NCBI GenBank assembly: GCA_027676805.1
Contig: JAQENU010000004.1
Coordinates: forward strand, 203,257 to 267,256
Direction of reading: 5' to 3'
Length of the DNA stretch: 64,000 bases
Source: Coprobacillaceae bacterium UN01-12pH3A
Lineage (GTDB): Bacteria > Bacillota_I > Bacilli_A > Erysipelotrichales > Coprobacillaceae
Part shown: in pieces, positions 20,857 to 28,916 of the stretch
How positions within the stretch are numbered: position 1 is the first letter of the stretch
How the letters are laid out: each line of letters starts with the position of its first letter
Notes under the pieces: generated by a model
Told to the model about the DNA's origin: nothing
Databases searched by the model: none
Seen by the model: only the letters and a program-made list of their open reading frames with translations
Program-made: the position numbers and the translations under genes

Positions 20857-21681
20857 ATGAAAACATGGTTAATTACGGGCTGTTCAAGTGGAATTGGAGA
20901 AGGAATCGCTAAAGCGGTACTAAAAAAAGGAGATCAGGCAGTGGTTACAGCTCGAAACCCTGAAAAATTATCAGACTTGGTAAAAGAATATCCCAAGACA
21001 GCTTATGCAGTCGCTTTGGATGTGACGGATAAAGAAAGCATTACAAACGCCGTTAAAGAAGCCCTGGCTAAGTTTGGAACGATTGATGTTTTAATCAATA
21101 ATGCCGGGTATGGTTATCGTTCTTCCGTAGAAGAAGGAGAAATCGAAGGAGTCGATCAGTTATTCAATACAAACTTTTTTGGACCTATCGAATTAATTAA
21201 AGAAGTACTGCCAACTTTGAGAGCTAATAAAAGCGGAGCCATTGTCAATGTTTCTTCTATTGCTGCGGTTCGCTCAGGTGTTGGCTCAGGGTATTATGCC
21301 GCAAGTAAAGCAGCTCTGGAATTGATGACGGATGGATTGGCAAAAGAACTGAAACCATTGGGCATTAAAGTCATGATTGTTCAGCCGGGATCATTCAGAA
21401 CCCATTTCTATGATACATCCTTGAAAGGAACAGAAAAGAAGATTGAGGATTACGCTGAAACAGCCGGAAAAACACGTAAAGAAAATGTCGTTAATCTAAA
21501 AAATCAGCCGGGAGATCCGATTAAAGGCGGAGAAGTTATCGTTGAAGCAATTGAACGTGAAGACTATCCCTTTAGGTTATTATTGGGGAGTGATGCAGTC
21601 AGAATCGTTTCAGAAGCATTACAGGAAAGAATCAAGGAAATCGAAAGCTATAAAGAGATCAGTTCAAAATCAGATTATTAA
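20857..21681 (+). CDS. Short-chain dehydrogenase/reductase (SDR)
   Basis: 274 residues from ATG 20857 (AGAGGAGG is just upstream; the longer frame would run through the promoter). Classical SDR: cofactor loop TGCSSGIGEG near the N-terminus, NNAGYG, catalytic Ser in VNVSSIAA and YYAASK as the YxxxK pair. An NAD(P)H-dependent oxidoreductase of unknown substrate. Its MerR-type promoter suggests induction by a reactive aldehyde, drug or oxidant, as for many such genes (inference). Confidence 0.9.
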   Translation: MKTWLITGCSSGIGEGIAKAVLKKGDQAVVTARNPEKLSDLVKEYPKTAYAVALDVTDKESITNAVKEALAKFGTIDVLINNAGYGYRSSVEEGEIEGVDQLFNTNFFGPIELIKEVLPTLRANKSGAIVNVSSIAAVRSGVGSGYYAASKAALELMTDGLAKELKPLGIKVMIVQPGSFRTHFYDTSLKGTEKKIEDYAETAGKTRKENVVNLKNQPGDPIKGGEVIVEAIEREDYPFRLLLGSDAVRIVSEALQERIKEIESYKEISSKSDY

Positions 21682-21707
21682 AAGACCACTAAACCGGTCT
21701 TTTTTTA
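21681..21707 (+). terminator. Rho-independent terminator after the SDR gene
   Basis: AAAGACC (21681-21687) and GGTCTTT (21696-21702), followed by T. Confidence 0.85.
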
Positions 21708-21710
21708 GAT

Positions 21711-21740
21711 TTGTAAGCGCTATGTAGTATATGCTATAAT
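21711..21740 (+). promoter_or_regulatory. Promoter of the RimJ-like acetyltransferase gene, with a cre-like core
   Basis: TTGTAA (21711-21716), 18-base spacer, TATAAT (21735-21740). TGTAAGCGCT at 21712-21721 resembles the CcpA cre core and recurs in the adhE leader, but it is an incomplete match. Confidence 0.55.
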
Positions 21741-21768
21741 GGAAAGAGTTGAAAGAAAGAGGAATGAT

Positions 21769-22293
21769 ATGAAAACAGAAAGATTAATTTTAAGAAAGTT
21801 TACCCCAGAAGACTATCAGGATTTATATGAATATTTATCACAGGCAGAGGTTGTGAAATATGAACCTTATGATGTCTTTACTTTAGAAAAGGCAAAAAAA
21901 GAAGCGATTAAACGATCAGTTAACCCGGCTTTCTGGGCGGTTTGCCTGCAAGAAAGCGGAAAACTAATTGGTAATATATATTTTGAAAAGCAAGACTTTG
22001 ATACATGGGAATTAGGCTATGTCTTTAATCAGAATTTTCAGGGCAAGGGATATGCGACAGAAGCTGCTCGAGCTTTGATTCATGATACGTTTATTAATCA
22101 GGGGGCCCACCGTGTAGTAGCGATGTGCAATCCGGAGAATACAGCTTCATGGAAGCTGATGGAACGATTAAACATGCGCAGAGAGGCACATCATATCAAA
22201 AATGTTTGGTTTTTTAAAGATGAAAATGGGAGTCCAATTTGGCAGGATACATTTAAGTATGCTCTCTTAAAAGAAGAATGGAAAAAAGAGTAG
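21769..22293 (+). CDS. GNAT acetyltransferase, RimJ/RimL-like
   Basis: 174 residues from ATG 21769 (AAAGAGGAATG upstream). The opening MKTERLILRKFTPEDYQDL is characteristic of the RimJ/RimL subgroup; the acetyl-CoA loop is QNFQGKGYATEAA, followed by NPENTASWKLMERLNMRRE. Members acetylate ribosomal protein N-termini or small amines; the substrate here is unknown. Single gene with its own promoter. Confidence 0.88.
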   Translation: MKTERLILRKFTPEDYQDLYEYLSQAEVVKYEPYDVFTLEKAKKEAIKRSVNPAFWAVCLQESGKLIGNIYFEKQDFDTWELGYVFNQNFQGKGYATEAARALIHDTFINQGAHRVVAMCNPENTASWKLMERLNMRREAHHIKNVWFFKDENGSPIWQDTFKYALLKEEWKKE

Positions 22294-22336
22294 GAGCGCA
22301 AAGCTTTTACTTTTTTTATAAAAGTTCAAAAAAGCC

Positions 22337-22367
22337 TTGACTTAGAGTTAACTCCAAGTGTTAAGCT
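22337..22367 (+). promoter_or_regulatory. MerR-type promoter upstream of the DUF1893 gene
   Basis: TTGACT (22337-22342), 19-base spacer, weak -10 TAAGCT (22362-22367). The palindrome spans 22340-22359, centre GAGTTAACTC, with one mismatched pair. Same half-site (GAGT/ACTC) as the SDR promoter, though the arms are not identical. Confidence 0.75.
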
Positions 22368-22408
22368 ATAGATGTTCATTCAATAGACATGCGATTGGAG
22401 GGATTTAT

Positions 22409-22852
22409 ATGACCATTGAAGAATTAAAAGAAATGCAAAGAAAAAATCACTACTCTTTTGTAGCGAGTTCACAAGATTATCTTTATACGGCGAATGACAG
22501 TGGAACGACGCCGATCTTATATAAAGCCGTTAAACATCGTTATTATTTTAAAGATGCCGTTATTTTAGAATGCCGAGTTGGTAAAGCAACGGCAATCTTA
22601 TTGGCTAGAAGCCACATTCAATATTTACATGCTCATGTGATCAGCCGTCCGGCTAAAGAAATTTTGGATCGTTATCACATCTGCTATACCTATGATCATG
22701 AAGTGGAATATATTGAAAATATTTGTAAAGACTGTATCTGTTCGATGGAAGAAGACTTATTGGAAGTCCATGATTTAGATGAAGGATTTAAGATTATTGT
22801 TCAGCATTTGAGTAAGTCAATGAACTCGCTGATGTGGAAGCTGACGGCTTAA
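22409..22852 (+). CDS. DUF1893 family protein
   Basis: 147 residues from ATG 22409, behind GGAGGG. The block AVILECRVGKATAIL, then VHVISRPAKEILDRYHI-like text and CKDCICSMEEDLLEVHD, fits DUF1893, a small family remotely related to cytidine deaminases. No function is established to me. The MerR-type promoter ties it to the SDR gene 1.5 kb upstream as a possible co-regulated pair. Confidence 0.75.
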   Translation: MTIEELKEMQRKNHYSFVASSQDYLYTANDSGTTPILYKAVKHRYYFKDAVILECRVGKATAILLARSHIQYLHAHVISRPAKEILDRYHICYTYDHEVEYIENICKDCICSMEEDLLEVHDLDEGFKIIVQHLSKSMNSLMWKLTA

Positions 22853-22865
22853 TAATACCAAAAAG

Positions 22866-22887
22866 GATAGGGAGACCTATCTTTTTT
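22866..22887 (+). terminator. Rho-independent terminator after the DUF1893 gene
   Basis: GATAGG, GAGA loop, CCTATC, then six T. Confidence 0.88.
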
Positions 22888-22891
22888 AGAT

Positions 22892-22917
22892 ATAGAAAAA
22901 GATCCCGCAGGATCTTA
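22892..22917 (-). terminator. Terminator of the XRE-desulfoferrodoxin gene
   Basis: On the minus strand AAGATCC, loop TGCG, GGATCTT, then TTTC. Sits tail to tail with the DUF1893 terminator. Confidence 0.8.
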
Positions 22918-23493
22918 AATCATAAATAAACCGTCTTGAGTACAGTAATAATAAAGTTTGCTTCCTCTTTTTCTTGGCATGCGCAATGCCCCTGATTGTT
23001 CGGGATAGAGTTTGACAAGCATCACTCGGTCATACATCACCTGAGCGACAAAAGAGAGGTAATGATCTTTGTTCATCGGATGTTCAAACGTAATATAGTC
23101 CTCCCCATCGCTTTCAGTGATATTTAAATGGTGTAAGTCATCGGGCTTATTGATTTCTAGGGGTTCAAGCTTACGTCCGCAGCAGGCAATGTCAATGGTA
23201 TTCATCGAATAGATAATATTGCCGCAGATGGGACATACATAAAATTTAATTCGTTTCATATTTCCTCCGTCTAGGACGTTGCATGAAAGTTCTCCGGATA
23301 GAATATCCTCAACACTTACGCCAAACAGACTGGCTAATGAAGGAAGCAGACTAATATCGGGGCACCCGATTCCGCGTTCCCATTTAGAAACGGTGCGGTC
23401 ACTGATTAACAGCTGATCTGCCAATTCTTTTTGGGTCATCTTCTTTTCCTTGCGTAAAGCTAAAATTAACTGTCCTACTTTTAAACTGTTCAT
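22915..23493 (-). CDS. XRE regulator fused to a desulfoferrodoxin-like iron domain
   Basis: 192 residues. Residues 1-68 are an XRE HTH (MTQKELADQLLISDRTVSKWERG). From about residue 84 the protein reads like desulfoferrodoxin: a rubredoxin-type desulforedoxin knot (YVCPICGNII, then ACCGRKLEPLE), then a superoxide reductase-like domain with HHLNITE, FEHPMNKDHYLSF and a final YYCTQDGLF. In superoxide reductases the last site is Cys-x-x-His; here Cys remains and the His position is Asp. A redox- or iron-sensing repressor is a fair inference. Promoter on the minus strand: TTGTAT, 16 bases, TACAAT. Confidence 0.82.
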   Translation of the reverse strand: MNSLKVGQLILALRKEKKMTQKELADQLLISDRTVSKWERGIGCPDISLLPSLASLFGVSVEDILSGELSCNVLDGGNMKRIKFYVCPICGNIIYSMNTIDIACCGRKLEPLEINKPDDLHHLNITESDGEDYITFEHPMNKDHYLSFVAQVMYDRVMLVKLYPEQSGALRMPRKRGSKLYYYCTQDGLFMI

Positions 23494-23561
23494 AACAACA
23501 CCTCCTCTATCATTGTAGCAAATTCCTTTCTTTATACAACCAACGCTCCGGCGAGTTAAAC

Positions 23562-23603
23562 AAAAATAACGAAATTACCTAATGACAGATAATTTCGTTA
23601 TTT
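23562..23603 (-). terminator. Terminator of the lone XRE gene (perfect 14-bp hairpin)
   Basis: AAATAACGAAATTA (23564-23577) and TAATTTCGTTATTT (23590-23603) pair perfectly around a 12-base loop. On the minus strand TTTTG follows. It might also act on the plus strand. Confidence 0.75.
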
Positions 23604-23611
23604 ACGTTTTT

Positions 23612-23962
23612 TTACTTTTCTTGGAAAGACGACAAACAATCCATACGCTCTTTAATACGCACTTTATTTTCTTCATTAAGCGTTCTGAAGCCTTGAAGAA
23701 TTTCATATTCATCTTCGCGAAGTTGAATCCATGTATCATTCTTTATAATTGGTGCCGGATTATCCGTTTTACCAAGCAAATAGTCAGTTGAAGTATCTAA
23801 ACGAGTAGCAATTTCTCCAAGCACATCAGCTTTTGGAACATTGATATCATTTTCATATTTAGATAACATTGACTTTGTTATACCTACAGACTTCGCTAAA
23901 GAAATTTGCGTAATGTTTAATTCTTGTCGTAATCCAACGATTCTTGACCCTAATTTCTTCAT
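23612..23962 (-). CDS. XRE-family regulator
   Basis: 116 residues. N-terminal HTH at residues 4-63 (LNITQISLAKSVGITKSMLSKYEND, then LDTSTDYLLGKTD) and a short charged C-terminus (RTLNEENKVRIKERM) of the type found in phage-like and SinR-like repressors. It diverges from the giant Sel1 gene across a 321-base gap, so it may control it; no operator is proven. No other phage genes are nearby. Confidence 0.85.
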   Translation of the reverse strand: MKKLGSRIVGLRQELNITQISLAKSVGITKSMLSKYENDINVPKADVLGEIATRLDTSTDYLLGKTDNPAPIIKNDTWIQLREDEYEILQGFRTLNEENKVRIKERMDCLSSFQEK

Positions 23963-24283
23963 TTTATACCCTCATTTTTTTAAAAACTTTAATCATATTA
24001 TATACGATTCATATAGAAAATACGATAAAATCTCTAAACTTGTATGAAAATAAATTATTTGTTTCTCTTTTTCCTTTATTATCATATTTTCTGTTAGCTA
24101 TTTGGAAACAATAGCATACACCAAACTAATATTAACACTAAATAGTTTATTGGTACAGTCTTATTATGGTTCAAAATTATAAAGTTACTTTTAAGAATTG
24201 AAATTTTTATAATTTTTTTGTTCAAATATAACGAATATGGTATGATAAAGATATATATAAATTATAAATACGGGGAGAATAAT
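23963..24283 (+). promoter_or_regulatory. Divergent intergenic region with promoter of the Sel1-repeat gene
   Basis: Very AT-rich, 321 bases. On the plus strand TTGTTC (24218-24223), 17 bases, TATGAT (24241-24246) is a good promoter about 40 bases before the Sel1 ATG. ATACGAT occurs twice near 24000-24030 on the side nearer the XRE gene and could be an operator. I see no ORF or RNA gene in the rest. Confidence 0.6.
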
Positions 24284-27200
24284 ATGGATATATTAGAAAG
24301 GCTAAAATTTTATGAACCATTATTTAATCAATGGAACGTCGACGAGATTATAACATGTGAAGGTGACATTACTTGGTGTAAAGTGAAAATTGAAGGATTT
24401 AGTGAAACACAGACTAAATTATTAAAAGTAAAAACACTAATGGCAGCTAAGAGTGATGATAATGATCAGAAGATGAATGAGCTTGATAAAGCGTATAAAC
24501 AGGTGCTAAGCAATTATGAAATAGAGGACTTGGATTTTACGAATACGCCCTATATCAATGAAGAGCATTATTATATAGAAGAAGATGACTGCATTTTAGG
24601 AATGGATATCTGCTTTTTAATGAAGGAGGATGAGATCATTGAAGAAGCAGAAGAAATGCCTTCTACGCCGGAAGGCATCTATGAATTAGGATTGAAATAT
24701 TTTTATGGAAATGGAAAGCTGCATGATGAAATTAAAGCTGCTGAGCTGTTTAAGCAAGCGGCAATCTTAGGATTCCCTCCTGCCCAATGTATTTTAGGAT
24801 ACTGTTATGAAATGGGACAGGGAGTAGGTGAAGACCTGTCAGAAGCGATCCACTGGTATACCGTATCAGCTAATAATGGCGATGATGTCGGACAATGCAA
24901 TTTAGCGTATTGCTATGAAATGGGACGTGGAGTAGAAAAAAACTTTGAGGAAGCTGTGAAGTGGTATCAGGCTTCGGCAGAACAGGGCTATGCACGAGCC
25001 TTATGCAATTTAGGGCATTGCTATGAATATGGGATCGGGATCGAAAAGGATCATCAAAAAGCGTTTGAATATTATACAAAAGCGGCGGAAAAGAATTTTA
25101 CTCCGGCTAAATGGTGCATTGGTGCTTGCTATGAATTTGGAATTCATGTGAATCCGGATCCGGAAAAATCATTTGAATGGTATTTAAAAGCTGCTGAAGA
25201 TGGCTATGAAAGAGCACAGTTCAATGTTGCGTACTGTTATGAATTCGGGGATGGTATTGAACAGAACATGGATGCGGCTATCGAATGGTATGTGGCTGCC
25301 AGCAATCAGGATTATGCACCGGCATTATGTAATTTAGCGTATTGTTATGAAAATGGCAATGGCGTTGAAAAGGATATTAAAAAAGCAAATGAGCTTTATG
25401 AACGTGCTGCTTATCAAGGGTATCCAAGAGCGATGTATAATCTTGCTTACAACTATGAAAATGCCATTGGTTTAGAAGAAAATATTGAACGTGCAGTTGT
25501 CCTATACCGTCAGGCCGCGGAAGCAAATTATCCGCAGGCACAGTGTAAATACGGCTATTGCTTAGAAGTGGGCTTTGGGGTTGAAAAAGACGAAGCGTTG
25601 GCATGTGAATACTACCGTCGTGCGGCAGAGCAAGGAGATCCGATCGGGGCATGCAATTTAGGATACTGCTATGAAAGCGGCATTGGTGTAGAAAGAAATG
25701 CAGATGAAGCATTTAAATATTATGAACAGTCTGCTAAAGAAGGCTATCCACGCGGTTTGGCAAATTTAGGTTATTTCTATGAAGTGGGATTGGGCTGTAA
25801 GGCAGATCCGCAGATTGCTGTTTCCTTATATCGTCAGGCGGCAGAACAGGGCTATGCTGTAGCTCAATGTAACTTAGGCTATTGTTATGAAGTGGGAATC
25901 GGGGTTGAAATCAATTATGATGAAGCCTTCAAATATTATGATATGGCTGCTCAACAAGATTATCCGCGCGCAATTTCTTGTATTGGCTATTGTTATGAAG
26001 CGGGTCAGGGGTGCGAGCAAGACGAGAAAAAAGCAACCGATTACTATCGAAAAGCATCTGACTTTGGATATCCGGTAGCGCAATGCAATTTAGGGTATTG
26101 CTATGAAGTCGGGATTGGGGTTGAACAAGATGCACAGCAGGCCGTTCACTTCTATCAATTGGCAGCAGAACAAGGCTATCCGCGTGCTCAATGTAATTTA
26201 GGACTTTGCTATGAAGTGGGGCGCGGTACTCAAAAGAATATGGAAGAAGCGGTAAAATGGTATATTGCCGCATCTCATCAGAATTATCCGCGTGCGATGT
26301 ATAATTATGCCTGCTGTTTAGAAAACGGGGATGGTGTAGAAGCCAATATGGAAGAAGCGTTTGTTTGGTATAAAAAAGCTGCGGACGCAGGATTTGCCAG
26401 AGCTCAGTGTGTAGCAGGATACTGCTATGAAATGGGAGAAGGAACGGCAAAAGACCTTGCTCAGGCACTCCATTACTATACTTTATCGGCTGAAAATGAG
26501 GATGCAGTGGGACAATGTAACTTAGGTTATATGTACGATTACGGAATCGGAACAGAAAAAGATATTGATTTGGCATTTAAATGGTATCAGGCTTCTGCTC
26601 AGCAAGGGTATCCACGTGCCCAATGCAATTTAGGCTATTGCTATGAAGTGGGTGATGGTGTCGAGGCGGACATCAAAAAGGCTGCTGAATGGTATCAAAA
26701 AGCAGCGGATCAGGATGATATTAATGCCTGTTGTAATCTAGGAGTTTTCTTTGAATTTGGAAAAGGTGTAGAACAATCTTATGAAAAAGCAGTGGAATAC
26801 TATCAGAAAGCGGCTGATATGAATTCGAGCAGAGGAATGACCAACTTAGGCGTTATGTATGAAAACGGCTATGGGGTTGATAAAAATCCGGATAAAGCTG
26901 TAGAACTATATCGTCGAGCTTCCGAGCTTGGTTATGCCAGAGCCACTTGCTTCTTAGGGTATTGTTATGAAACAGGGATCGGTGTCGAAGTCGATCTTAA
27001 AAAAGCTATCGAGCTTTATCAAAGCTCCGCAGAGGCAAAATTCCCACAAGGTATCTATAACTTAGCTTGCTGCTATGATTTTGGAACCGGTGTGCAAAAG
27101 GATGAAGCAAAAGCTGTTGAGCTTTATCAAGAAGCCGCTGATTTAGGGCATATTACAGCGATTAATAATTTAGGTGTCAACTATGAAAATGGTACCGGTG

Positions 27201-27463
27201 TTCAAAAAGATGAGGCAAAAGCAGTAGAGCTTTATGCCAAAGCAGCCCGTCAGGGAAATCGCATCGCTAAAAGTAATTTAGGTCACTGTTATGAAAAAGG
27301 CATTGGTGTTAAAAAGGATTTAGACGAAGCGATTCGCTGGTATCAGGAAGCTGTAGATGATGGTTACGAGGAAGCTGTCGAGAAATTGGAAAAAGTTAAA
27401 AAAGAAAAAGCAGAACAAGAAAAAAATAAGAAAAAGGGACTCTTTGGTTTCCTTAAAAAATAG
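24284..27463 (+). CDS. Giant Sel1-like repeat protein (25 repeats)
   Basis: 1059 residues from ATG 24284 (GGGGAG upstream; the longer frame starts in the -35 box). Residues 1-127 form an unrecognised acidic N-terminal part. Residues 128-1027 are 25 consecutive Sel1 (TPR-like) repeats, each exactly 36 residues, with consensus near YPRAQCNLGYCYEVGIGVEK. Most carry two Cys (CNLGYCYE). The end is a charged helix and a basic amphipathic tail, KKGLFGFLKK. No signal peptide or membrane segment, so cytoplasmic. Sel1 arrays act as protein-binding scaffolds; the partner is unknown. DNA units are 108 bases long but diverged. Confidence 0.92.
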   Translation: MDILERLKFYEPLFNQWNVDEIITCEGDITWCKVKIEGFSETQTKLLKVKTLMAAKSDDNDQKMNELDKAYKQVLSNYEIEDLDFTNTPYINEEHYYIEEDDCILGMDICFLMKEDEIIEEAEEMPSTPEGIYELGLKYFYGNGKLHDEIKAAELFKQAAILGFPPAQCILGYCYEMGQGVGEDLSEAIHWYTVSANNGDDVGQCNLAYCYEMGRGVEKNFEEAVKWYQASAEQGYARALCNLGHCYEYGIGIEKDHQKAFEYYTKAAEKNFTPAKWCIGACYEFGIHVNPDPEKSFEWYLKAAEDGYERAQFNVAYCYEFGDGIEQNMDAAIEWYVAASNQDYAPALCNLAYCYENGNGVEKDIKKANELYERAAYQGYPRAMYNLAYNYENAIGLEENIERAVVLYRQAAEANYPQAQCKYGYCLEVGFGVEKDEALACEYYRRAAEQGDPIGACNLGYCYESGIGVERNADEAFKYYEQSAKEGYPRGLANLGYFYEVGLGCKADPQIAVSLYRQAAEQGYAVAQCNLGYCYEVGIGVEINYDEAFKYYDMAAQQDYPRAISCIGYCYEAGQGCEQDEKKATDYYRKASDFGYPVAQCNLGYCYEVGIGVEQDAQQAVHFYQLAAEQGYPRAQCNLGLCYEVGRGTQKNMEEAVKWYIAASHQNYPRAMYNYACCLENGDGVEANMEEAFVWYKKAADAGFARAQCVAGYCYEMGEGTAKDLAQALHYYTLSAENEDAVGQCNLGYMYDYGIGTEKDIDLAFKWYQASAQQGYPRAQCNLGYCYEVGDGVEADIKKAAEWYQKAADQDDINACCNLGVFFEFGKGVEQSYEKAVEYYQKAADMNSSRGMTNLGVMYENGYGVDKNPDKAVELYRRASELGYARATCFLGYCYETGIGVEVDLKKAIELYQSSAEAKFPQGIYNLACCYDFGTGVQKDEAKAVELYQEAADLGHITAINNLGVNYENGTGVQKDEAKAVELYAKAARQGNRIAKSNLGHCYEKGIGVKKDLDEAIRWYQEAVDDGYEEAVEKLEKVKKEKAEQEKNKKKGLFGFLKK

Positions 27464-27468
27464 AATGA

Positions 27469-27496
27469 CTGCTGGTGAAGCCAGCGGTTTTTCTTT
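27469..27496 (+). terminator. Rho-independent terminator of the Sel1 gene
   Basis: CTGCTGG, TGAAG loop, CCAGCGG, then TTTTTCTTT. Confidence 0.87.
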
Positions 27497-27555
27497 AGGA
27501 ATTCATAGTAATTCAGGAGAATTCTTGGTATGATAAACAAGGTAGGAGGTAGGTT

Positions 27556-28344
27556 ATGAGTAAAGCTTTCTTTTTTGATATCGATGGGACATTGTTAGAT
27601 ACTCCGCATGGACTCATTGATATTTCACCGGTGAATAAAGCCGCTATCTTAAAACTTCAGCAAGAGCATTTGGCATTCATTGCAACAGGGAGAACAAAAT
27701 GTTTTATTGTAAAGCCGATTCGGGATTTCCCTTTTAGCGGTTTTGTGACATGCAATGGAGCTTATGTGGAATATAAAGGAAAATGTATTTTTAAACAAAA
27801 AATCCCTCAGTCAGCTATTCATTCGTTGATACAGGTATGTGATCAATATGGCTTTGATTACTACATTGAAGGATATGATCATATTTATGTAAATGATAAA
27901 AATAGAAAAAGCATCCAGGATTTTTGCAGACGCTGGGAAATGGATGCGGAGACGATGGTGGATAGCTTCGATGAAGAGGATATTGAAGCGTATATCGCCA
28001 TGGTGAAGGTTCAAGATCCCAAAGAATTTAAGTTAATCTATGATTTGCTGGGAGATCATTTTGATATTGCTCAGCATCCTAATCAGCTTTCTTTTGATCT
28101 TAATATTAAAGGGATTAATAAAGGAGTGGGGATCATTGAACTGACTAAAGCGTTAGCTATGGATATTCAAGATACCTATGCTTTTGGTGATGGAAATAAT
28201 GACCTTGAAATGCTAAGTGTTGTTGGACACGGCATTGCGATGGGAAATGCTGTGGAAGCATTGAAAGAAATTGCCGAATACGTCAGCGATGATGTGGTAT
28301 CCGACGGTGTAGCTAAAGCTTTGAAGCATTATCAGTTTATCTAA
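27556..28344 (+). CDS. Cof-type HAD hydrolase
   Basis: 262 residues. HAD motif I FFDIDGTLLD, motif II ATGRT, and a C-terminal GDGNNDLEM with GIAMGNAVEALKEIAEYVSDD, the Cof (IIB) subfamily. These phosphatases act on sugar phosphates or flavin/pyridoxal phosphates; the substrate cannot be told. Single gene with SD GTAGGAGG. A second Cof-type gene lies at 36298 with similar text. Confidence 0.92.
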   Translation: MSKAFFFDIDGTLLDTPHGLIDISPVNKAAILKLQQEHLAFIATGRTKCFIVKPIRDFPFSGFVTCNGAYVEYKGKCIFKQKIPQSAIHSLIQVCDQYGFDYYIEGYDHIYVNDKNRKSIQDFCRRWEMDAETMVDSFDEEDIEAYIAMVKVQDPKEFKLIYDLLGDHFDIAQHPNQLSFDLNIKGINKGVGIIELTKALAMDIQDTYAFGDGNNDLEMLSVVGHGIAMGNAVEALKEIAEYVSDDVVSDGVAKALKHYQFI

Positions 28345-28370
28345 AAAGGTTGAAAATTCCAACCTTTTTA
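28343..28370. terminator. Bidirectional terminator between the HAD and chrA genes
   Basis: AAAAAGGTTG (28343-28352) pairs with CAACCTTTTT (28360-28369). T runs on both strands serve the two converging genes. Confidence 0.88.
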
Positions 28371-28916
28371 CATGTAGATAAATAAACCGATGACACCGCA
28401 TAAACTCATCATGACAATCGGATTCACCTTATATTTTCTTAATAAAAATAAAGCGGCCCCAAACATCAGCATGGCTAGCAGATCGCCATGAACAGAGCTG
28501 TTTAAAGTGGAAGTACCAAAAAAAGTCAGCAGCAGAATCGTGAAGGCGGCAGAGACGATCAAGCCTAAAGAGGTGGCTTTCAATGATTTAAGGATTTCAA
28601 AAATATATTTGGAATGTTTATATTTCTTGAAGAACTCATAAAGTAAAGTGGAAATAAGTATACCACACAGGATACATCCCACAGTGGCAACGATAGCGCC
28701 GGGAATGCCTGCAATCTGAATGCCGACAAAAGTAGAGGTGTTCACTGCTAAGGGACCCGGAGTCATTTGTGAAATAGTAATAATATCGGTAAATACTTTT
28801 TCACTGATCCATCCCTGTGTTAAAACAACCTGCTGTTGAATCATTGGAATAATCGCATAACCGCCGCCGATGCTGCAAAGACCGATTTTTAAGAAAGTGA
28901 TAAAAAGATTAAACAT
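28368..28916 (-). CDS. chrA: Chromate transporter, short chain (second of pair)
   Basis: 182 residues from the ATG at 28916, behind AAAGGAGG; the longer frame is unlikely. Half-size ChrA: FLKIGLCSIGGGYAIIPMIQ at the start and TPGPLAVNTSTFVG, followed by five to six membrane segments. Short ChrA proteins work in pairs of opposite topology, and here the two genes overlap by 8 bases. Anion export of chromate is the known activity of family members; the natural substrate here may differ. Confidence 0.88.
   Translation of the reverse strand: MFNLFITFLKIGLCSIGGGYAIIPMIQQQVVLTQGWISEKVFTDIITISQMTPGPLAVNTSTFVGIQIAGIPGAIVATVGCILCGILISTLLYEFFKKYKHSKYIFEILKSLKATSLGLIVSAAFTILLLTFFGTSTLNSSVHGDLLAMLMFGAALFLLRKYKVNPIVMMSLCGVIGLFIYM

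Noticed and set aside
23612-23962. Start of a prophage
   Set aside because: The phage-type XRE gene has no integrase, structural or lysis genes around it.
25929-26576. Long minus-strand ORF (215 codons) opposite the Sel1 array
   Set aside because: It is a mirror of the repetitive 108-base units; no SD and a low-complexity translation. The same holds for 25377-25712.
24668-27364. Tandem DNA repeat that could suggest a CRISPR or satellite
   Set aside because: The 108-base units are diverged coding repeats of the Sel1 protein, with no unique spacers.
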